NCBI RefSeq assembly: GCF_048007105.1
Contig: NZ_CP180352.1
Span: 2,790,001 to 2,854,000, forward strand
Direction: 5' to 3'
Source: Minwuia sp048007105
GTDB taxonomy: Bacteria; Pseudomonadota; Alphaproteobacteria; Minwuiales; Minwuiaceae
Length of the DNA: 64,000 nt
Position numbers and translations under genes: made by a program. Position 1 is the first letter of the stretch. Every line of letters starts with the position of its first letter. The notes under the pieces were generated by a model. It saw nothing but the letters and a program-made list of their open reading frames with translations, did no database searches and had not been told where the DNA came from. This document shows, in pieces, positions 57,337-64,000 of this stretch.

Positions 57337-58269
57337 ATGCCGCTTACCGACGAACAGCTCGCCCAGATCGAGGCGCAGCGGGCCGAAACCCAGCCGACGC
57401 GGCGCGCGGTATCGTCTGCGCTGGAAGACGTGCTCTACAAGGCCATTCCGGTGCTGGACCACGGCTTCGTGCGCGTCGTCGACTACATGGGTGACGACGC
57501 GGCGGTGGTGCAGGCGGCGCGGGTGTCCTACGGGCGCGGGACGCGGCAGGTCAGCCAGGACGCCGGCTTGATCAACTATCTGATGCGGCACCGTCATTCG
57601 ACGCCGTTCGAGATGTGCGAGATCAAGTATCACATCAAGCTGCCGATCTTCGTCGCCCGTCAGTGGATCCGCCATCGCACGGCCAACGTGAACGAATATT
57701 CGGCGCGCTACTCCATCCTGGACAAGGAGTTCTATATTCCGGCGCCCGAGCATCTGTCGGCGCAGTCGTCGTCGAACCGGCAGGGCCGTGGCGACGTGCT
57801 GGAAGGCGAGGAGGCGGCGCGCGTCATGGACCTGCTGCGCGAGGACAGCGAGCGGGCCTATGCACATTACGAGGATATGCTGAACGAAGGAGCGGACGGC
57901 GAACCGCTGGATGCCGGGCGCTCAGGTCTGGCGCGCGAACTGGCGCGCATGAACCTGTCGCTGAACTTCTATACCCAGTGGTACTGGAAGACCGATCTGC
58001 ACAACCTCATGCACTTCCTGTCCCTGCGCGCCGACAGCCACGCGCAGTACGAGATCCGTGTGTTCGCTGACGCGATGATCGACACCATGCGCGCCTGGGT
58101 GCCGCTGACCGCAGCCGCCTTCGAGGAGTACCGTCTGGGCGGCGCGAACCTGTCGGCGAGGGGCCTCGACGCCGTGAAGCGGATGCTGAAGGGCGAGGCC
58201 GTCGATCAGAAGTCCAGCGGCATGTCCGCGCGCGAATGGCGTGAACTGGCCGCAATTCTGGACGTATAA
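57337..58269 (+). CDS. thyX: FAD-dependent thymidylate synthase
   Basis: A 310-residue ThyX starting at ATG 57337 behind ACGGAG. The ThyX signature RHRTANVNEYS (112-122, RHR-x7-S) is complete, with ARYS following. HRHSTPFEMCEIKYHI and ADSHAQYEIRVFADAM are other conserved parts. It makes dTMP from dUMP with methylene-tetrahydrofolate, FAD and NADPH, and replaces ThyA. It is longer than the short (220-250 residue) ThyX of many bacteria, a form common in alphaproteobacteria. Divergent from ssrA. Confidence 0.95.
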   Translation: MPLTDEQLAQIEAQRAETQPTRRAVSSALEDVLYKAIPVLDHGFVRVVDYMGDDAAVVQAARVSYGRGTRQVSQDAGLINYLMRHRHSTPFEMCEIKYHIKLPIFVARQWIRHRTANVNEYSARYSILDKEFYIPAPEHLSAQSSSNRQGRGDVLEGEEAARVMDLLREDSERAYAHYEDMLNEGADGEPLDAGRSGLARELARMNLSLNFYTQWYWKTDLHNLMHFLSLRADSHAQYEIRVFADAMIDTMRAWVPLTAAAFEEYRLGGANLSARGLDAVKRMLKGEAVDQKSSGMSAREWRELAAILDV

Positions 58270-58404
58270 CACCCCAATACCCGTATGGGTTTCGAAGCGG
58301 TACGCGCCTTGCTAGAGAGGCGAGAGAACCGTTAACTATCCGCATTCTGCAAGCCGGGGTGCCGGATCGGTGTGGATTGGCAGCCGAAAGAGTGCTGGGG
58401 CGTC

Positions 58405-58842
58405 ATGAGTGAGGCAGAACGCGATGACTATTCCGGGAAGCCCGACGCTGTGACCATGGAGCAATTCGACCGCTGGCTGCAGGACTTCGGCGCGGCCTGG
58501 CAGAATCTTGACGCGGAGCAGGTCGCAGCTCTCTTCGATCCCGAGGCGGCGTTCTTCGAAACGCCTTTTGGTCCGCCGAAGCGCGGGCAACAGGCCATCC
58601 TGGCTCACTGGCGCGAGGCGCTGTCGAAACAGTCCGACGTCGTCTTCATGTACCGCGCGCTCGCGGTTAACGGCGATCTGGGTCTGGCCCGCTGGGCGGC
58701 GCAGTTCAACCTGATCGAGGCCGGCGTCCGGATCGAGTTCGACGGCATGCTGGAATGCCGACTGGGCGACAGCGGCGACGCCCGCCTGCTGCGGCTCTGG
58801 TGGCATGACCGCGAGGCGCCGAAGCGCAACTCCGCAGCCTGA
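58405..58842 (+). CDS. SnoaL/NTF2-like fold protein
   Basis: A 145-residue protein if it starts at ATG 58405 (behind GGGGC); GTG 58372 would add 11 residues. It has an N-terminal helix FDRWLQDFGAAWQNLDAEQVAALF, then DPEAAFFETPFGPPKRGQQAILAHWREAL and strand pairs VVFMYRALAVNGDLGLARWAAQF and RIEFDGMLECRL. The conserved D-A-x-x-VAALF-x-EDA-like opening fits the nuclear transport factor 2/SnoaL group. No catalytic set can be named. Transcribed the same way as thyX and the acyl-CoA synthetase but separated by gaps of 135 and 72 bases. Confidence 0.7.
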   Translation: MSEAERDDYSGKPDAVTMEQFDRWLQDFGAAWQNLDAEQVAALFDPEAAFFETPFGPPKRGQQAILAHWREALSKQSDVVFMYRALAVNGDLGLARWAAQFNLIEAGVRIEFDGMLECRLGDSGDARLLRLWWHDREAPKRNSAA

Positions 58843-58914
58843 GGCCGATCGGCCCATTGTCCTGAACCCACGGAACGCTATCATCCCGCGCCGTTCAGCG
58901 GGGGAGGAGAACGC

Positions 58915-60459
<1,545 letters not shown>

Positions 60460-60462
60460 CGC

Positions 60463-61431
60463 TTGCCGCCGATCCGCAATGACGAGCGGCTGCTGGTCGA
60501 GGCGGTCGTCCGCTTCGCCGGGGACCGGGGTCTGAAACTGGTGCGCATGTCCCAGGACTGGGTCATGGCGCTGGAGGGACCGGCGGGAAGGCATCTTGTC
60601 TTCGGCTATGATCTGGGCCTGAACGGGGCCACGACGCTCAGGGTCTGCAACGACAAGGCGGCGACATACGACGTGCTCGCCGCCGCTGCTGTGCCGATGA
60701 TCGAGCACCGGCTGTTTCTCGAGCCGATCATGCACCGCTTCACCGGCCTGCCGGGCAACTGGTCACGGCTGCTCGAGGCATTCGAGGCCTTCGCGCGCGA
60801 TGTCGTTGTGAAGGCCAATGAGGGCACCAGCGGCAATGACGTGCACCGCGTGACCTCGACGGCGGAACTGGAGCGGGTCGTGCACCTCTTGCTGCAGTCC
60901 TGCCGGTCGGTCGCTGTCTCGCCCTTCACCGAGCTGACTGCGGAGAAGCGTTTCGTGGTGCTCGACGGCGAGATCCTGCTCGCCTACGCCAAGGAACGGC
61001 TTTCGGTCGAAGGCGACGGCAAGACAGCTATCCGGCAGCTGGCGGCGGCGGCCATGGACCCCGCCGGCGCCGAGGAATTCGCCGACTGGCTTGCCGGCGT
61101 TCCGCGGTCCGAACTGGACCGTGTGCCGACGGCCGGAGAGCGCGTCGTGCTGGGCTGGCGGCACAATCTGGGGCACGGGGCGCAGGCCGAGCGCATCGAC
61201 CCGGAAGCGCCGGCGCATGCCGCCGCCGCCGGTCTCGCCCTCAGGGCGGCGGAGGCCGTGGCGCTCCGTTTCGGCAGCGTGGACATCGCCGAGACCATGG
61301 ACGGCGCGCCCGTCGTCATGGAGGTGAATGCCGGCGTGATGCTGGAGCATTTCGGCCGGCGCGATCCCGAGGCCCGTGCAACCGCGCTCGGCATCTACAC
61401 CGCGGCGCTTGCGCGCGCCTTCCCCGGCTGA
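60463..61431 (+). CDS. ATP-grasp-like protein of unknown function
   Basis: A 322-residue protein, start TTG 60463 three bases after the ligase stop (no strong ribosome site, so a later start is possible). ATP-grasp traits include GYDLGLNGATTLRVCNDKAATYDVLAAAAVP, the D-K region VVVKANEGTSGNDVHRV, where the lysine would contact ATP, and VVMEVNAGVMLEHF with the expected Glu and Asn ligands of Mg. This is the RimK/cyanophycin-synthetase-like branch, which forms amide bonds with amino acids. An acyl-CoA ligase in front and a reductase behind suggest a small biosynthetic or detoxification route. No close named family is recognised. Confidence 0.7.
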   Translation: MPPIRNDERLLVEAVVRFAGDRGLKLVRMSQDWVMALEGPAGRHLVFGYDLGLNGATTLRVCNDKAATYDVLAAAAVPMIEHRLFLEPIMHRFTGLPGNWSRLLEAFEAFARDVVVKANEGTSGNDVHRVTSTAELERVVHLLLQSCRSVAVSPFTELTAEKRFVVLDGEILLAYAKERLSVEGDGKTAIRQLAAAAMDPAGAEEFADWLAGVPRSELDRVPTAGERVVLGWRHNLGHGAQAERIDPEAPAHAAAAGLALRAAEAVALRFGSVDIAETMDGAPVVMEVNAGVMLEHFGRRDPEARATALGIYTAALARAFPG

Positions 61432-61499
61432 GCATTGCGCCGCACGCCGCGGATGCTCTAACTAACGCCAACGCAGTTTCGAAGCCGGGGGAGCGCATC

Positions 61500-62492
61500 A
61501 TGGCCGACACATTCAGGGCGATCGTCGCCAACAAGACCGATGACGGGTACGTCTCGAAGATCGAGCAGATCGGCCTCGATCAGCTCTCCGAAGGCGATGT
61601 CGTCGTCGACGTCGCCTATTCCACGCTGAACTACAAGGACGGCCTCGCGGTCACCGGCAAGGGCAAGATCTGCGAGAGCTTCCCGATGGTCTGCGGCATC
61701 GACTTCTCGGGCACCGTGGCGTCGTCGGACTCCGCCGACTTCAAGCCCGGCGATCAGGTCGTGCTGAACGGCTACGGTCTCAGCCAGAATCACTCCGGTG
61801 GCTATGCCGAGAAGGCGCGCGTGCGGTCGGGCATGCTGGTCAAGCTGCCGGATGGGGTCGATCTGAAATCGGCCATGGCTGTGGGCACCGCCGGTTATAC
61901 CGCCATGCTCTGCGTGCTGGCGCTGGAGAAGCACGGCGTCGGACCGAAGGACGGCGAGGTTCTGGTCACAGGCGCGGCCGGCGGCGTCGGCTCGGTCGCC
62001 GTCAGCGTTCTCGCGAAGCTGGGCTACACGGTCGTCGCCTCGACGGGCCGCGAGAGCACCCATGACTATCTGAAGAGCCTCGGCGCGGCGGAGTGCATCG
62101 ACCGCAACACGCTGTCCGAGCAGGGCAAGCCGTTCCAGAAGCCGCGCTGGGCCGGCGTCGTCGACACGGTCGGCTCCCACACCCTGGCCAATGCGCTGGC
62201 GCAGACGAAATATGGCGGCTGCGTCGCGGCCTGTGGCCTCGCCGGCGGGCCGGATCTGTCGACCACCGTGCTGCCTTTCATCCTGCGTGGCGTGACCCTG
62301 GCCGGCATCGATTCCGTCGAGGCGCCGATGGCCGCGCGGACCGAGGCCTGGGCCCGTCTGGCGGTTGACCTGCCGATGGACAAGCTCAACGCGATGACCG
62401 AGACAGTGCCGCTGGAGAAGGTGCTGGAACTCGCGCCCGAGATCCTGAAGGGTCAGGTCCGCGGCCGCGTCATCGTCGACGTGAACGCCTGA
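61500..62492 (+). CDS. acuI: AcuI/YhdH family MDR oxidoreductase (acrylyl-CoA reductase type)
   Basis: A 330-residue medium-chain reductase starting at ATG 61500 behind GGGGGAGCGC. It has the YhdH/AcuI layout: FRAIVANKTDDGYVSKIEQI at the start, STLNYKDGLAVTGKGKICESFP, VCGIDFSGTVASSDSADFKPGD, GTAGYTAMLCVLALEKHGV, and the NADPH loop VLVTGAAGGVGSVAVS. AcuI reduces acryloyl-CoA to propionyl-CoA and protects against acrylate, for example from DMSP breakdown or 3-hydroxypropionate use. No dddX or dmd gene is in the window. Confidence 0.85.
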   Translation: MADTFRAIVANKTDDGYVSKIEQIGLDQLSEGDVVVDVAYSTLNYKDGLAVTGKGKICESFPMVCGIDFSGTVASSDSADFKPGDQVVLNGYGLSQNHSGGYAEKARVRSGMLVKLPDGVDLKSAMAVGTAGYTAMLCVLALEKHGVGPKDGEVLVTGAAGGVGSVAVSVLAKLGYTVVASTGRESTHDYLKSLGAAECIDRNTLSEQGKPFQKPRWAGVVDTVGSHTLANALAQTKYGGCVAACGLAGGPDLSTTVLPFILRGVTLAGIDSVEAPMAARTEAWARLAVDLPMDKLNAMTETVPLEKVLELAPEILKGQVRGRVIVDVNA

Positions 62493-62532
62493 GGCTGACA
62501 GCCGGGCGGAGCGTCCCGCCCGGCGTCGACCG

Positions 62533-63849
62533 CTATGAGCCCTCGCCCTCGTCGCCGGTATCCGGACCGGTGTGGTGGGCCGACGACTTCCGGCCTTCCT
62601 CCGCCTGGTCCTGACCGGGCGAGGGGCCGCGCGCCGGACGCTTCTCGGTGATCTGCGCCTGCTGGCCGCCGCCGGAGTCCGGACTGGCCGGCCTTTCCGG
62701 TGCGTTGTCCTCGGTGCCCGGAATGGCCTCGGGCCGACCGAAGGGCAGGGTCTCCACATAGAGCGACGACGACGGGAAGGCGAAGCCGGTGCCGGCGTCC
62801 TCGACAAGACCCTTGATGTGGTAGAGCAGCCGCTCCTTGACCTCCATCCACTCGGCCCACTTCGTTGTCTTGGTGAAGCAGTAGAGCATGATGTCGATCG
62901 AGGAGTCGTTGAAGCTGTCGACATGGATCAGCGTCGAGACGCGGTTCGGATCGGTCTCGAAATCGTCATTGCCGTAGACGTAGTCGTTGATGCCGCGAAC
63001 GACCTGGGCGAGTTGCTCCTGCGTCGTGCGGTACTCGACGCCGATCATCCAGTAGATCCGGCGGTTGGTCATCAACGAGAAATTGACGACGGCGTCGTCG
63101 GACAGCTTGGCGTTCGGCACGGTCACCAGCGCCTTGTCGAACCGGCGGATCTTGGTCGTGCGGAAGCCGATCTTCTCGACCGTGCCCTCGACGTCGGCGG
63201 AACGGATCCAGTGACCCTCGACGAAGATCTTGTCCAGGAAGATGACCAGGCCGCCGAACAGGTTGGAAATCAGGTTCTGCGCGCCGAAGGCGACCGCCAT
63301 GCCGATCAGGCCGAGACCGCCGAGCACGGCGGCAATGTCGAAGTCCCATTCCTCGAGGATCGCGGCGATACCCAGCACCACGATGATCACCCGGAAGACC
63401 CGGACCGCGAAGTTCTTCAGCGCCGCGCCCAGTTCCTGGCCGCGCATCGCGGTGAAGGCCCGATCCAGCGCGAAGGAAAGCGGGATGGCCATCCGGTAGA
63501 TCGCCCAGAAGATCGTGAAGGCGATCAGCGAGCGGATCACCTTGGTGACATAGGCATCGACGCCCTCGGGCAGCGGCGCCACCCGCATCGCGAAAAACAG
63601 CCCGGCGACAAAGAAGGTGAAGCGCAGTGGCTCCTTCATGGCCGCGAGAATCTGGTCGTCCACCGTGGTTTCGGTCTTCGCCGTCAGGCGTCCGAGCGAG
63701 GTGATCACGATCCAGGTGAAGAGCCCGCGTAGGATCACGAACACGATGAAGATGGCGATCGCGAGCAGGATGCTGTCGATCTCCACGCCGAAGACTCCGC
63801 GGCGCCAGACCGCTTCGATCTCCTGCCAGAACGCTGTCAGGTCAGTCAT
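62533..63849 (-). CDS. MscS family mechanosensitive ion channel
   Basis: A 438-residue membrane protein starting at ATG 63847-63849. Four predicted helices (about 22-50, 78-98, 105-130, 150-175) precede the pore helix and MscS core GLGLIGMAVAFGAQNLISNLFGG, with the beta domain EGHWIRSADVEGTVEKIGFRTTKIRRFDKALVTVPNAKL after it. A hydrophilic C-terminal tail of about 70 residues is rich in Glu, Gly and Pro. It releases solutes during osmotic down-shock. The 151 bases to its right hold no gene that I can support, apart from a possible ATG at 63978 at the window edge. Confidence 0.92.
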   Translation of the reverse strand: MTDLTAFWQEIEAVWRRGVFGVEIDSILLAIAIFIVFVILRGLFTWIVITSLGRLTAKTETTVDDQILAAMKEPLRFTFFVAGLFFAMRVAPLPEGVDAYVTKVIRSLIAFTIFWAIYRMAIPLSFALDRAFTAMRGQELGAALKNFAVRVFRVIIVVLGIAAILEEWDFDIAAVLGGLGLIGMAVAFGAQNLISNLFGGLVIFLDKIFVEGHWIRSADVEGTVEKIGFRTTKIRRFDKALVTVPNAKLSDDAVVNFSLMTNRRIYWMIGVEYRTTQEQLAQVVRGINDYVYGNDDFETDPNRVSTLIHVDSFNDSSIDIMLYCFTKTTKWAEWMEVKERLLYHIKGLVEDAGTGFAFPSSSLYVETLPFGRPEAIPGTEDNAPERPASPDSGGGQQAQITEKRPARGPSPGQDQAEEGRKSSAHHTGPDTGDEGEGS

Positions 63850-64000
63850 GGTGGCGGAGAATATGGAGACAAAAGTGTCGGGGCAATTGCAGCCCACCGT
63901 GCCGCACCGTCGCAGTGTCGGGCTGATGGCTGGTCCGCATCCGCCCCCCTTGCCTTGATGGGGCCGTTCGTCGGACCATGTGGCTCATCAGGGCCGCCGG

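Noticed and set aside
58872..58895. GGAAC-N15-CGTT, resembling an EcfG general-stress promoter upstream of the acyl-CoA synthetase
   Set aside because: Spacing is one base shorter than the usual 16-17 and it would place transcription start on the ribosome site; likely chance.
63978..64000. ATG start of a possible next gene at the right edge
   Set aside because: Only seven codons are visible and there is no clear ribosome site, so it cannot be supported.

Overview
The window is a high-GC chromosomal segment (roughly two thirds G+C by eye) from an alphaproteobacterium. The strongest evidence is a circularly permuted two-piece tmRNA gene of the alphaproteobacterial type, on the minus strand next to an alpha-type SspB gene. 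A CtrA-like site (TTAA-N7-TTAA), a ThyX-type thymidylate synthase and many acyl-CoA, FAD and dehydrogenase catabolic genes agree with this. The order cannot be settled by reading alone; a free-living, probably aquatic or soil heterotroph fits. No tRNA, rRNA, transposase, integrase, phage gene or CRISPR array was seen.

Layout. 1-5.4 kb: the end of a gamma-glutamyltransferase, then a minus-strand acyl-CoA cluster (acyl-CoA dehydrogenase, biotin carboxylase/biotin carrier, two tandem Lin0512 proteins, CinA-like protein) and a PAS protein. 5.7-11 kb: a lipoprotein, then a catabolic operon (VOC dioxygenase-like, RidA, molybdenum hydroxylase large subunit, SnoaL-like) facing an RraA-like gene. 11-17.8 kb: a dimethylglycine/sarcosine dehydrogenase-like flavoprotein, a divergent RsbW-like/FecR pair, a TauD dioxygenase, a crotonase and an MFS transporter. 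17.8-26 kb: a PAS histidine kinase behind a CtrA-like box, a large unknown anchored protein, a second PAS protein, a CoA-ester lyase, pyridoxal kinase, an AT-rich islet with an orphan membrane protein, and an HxlR/cupin locus divergent from a CMD-family gene with a double dyad between them. 26-33.6 kb: RACo-type activator, AzlCD exporter, two c-type cytochromes, an HlyD adaptor, purB and a small conserved-looking gene.

33.7-40.5 kb: LysR regulator, FAD oxidoreductase divergent from a dihydroorotase-like amidohydrolase, a sterol-desaturase-like enzyme with a membrane AraC regulator, and a LOG-family gene whose start codon overlaps that of a frameshifted secreted-protein gene. 40.6-49.3 kb: envelope and housekeeping block (LysM protein, LpoA-like lipoprotein, rsmI, yraN, BON lipoprotein, frameshifted SirB1-like gene, gshB, peroxiredoxin, DsbD-domain protein, YqgE). 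49.3-53.9 kb: a tightly coupled five-gene operon (epoxide hydrolase, MaoC, class V PLP enzyme, aldo/keto reductase, nitrilase-like), the best candidate here for an undescribed pathway. 53.9-64 kb: a receiver/metallo-beta-lactamase fusion, DUF4197 protein, sspB, ssrA, thyX, SnoaL-like protein, acyl-CoA synthetase, ATP-grasp protein, AcuI-type reductase and an MscS channel.

Two genes (40.1 and 45.3 kb) are each broken by what looks like a single missing base in a G/C run, which may be assembly error rather than biology. Most other genes are intact and densely packed, with many 4-base start/stop overlaps showing translational coupling.
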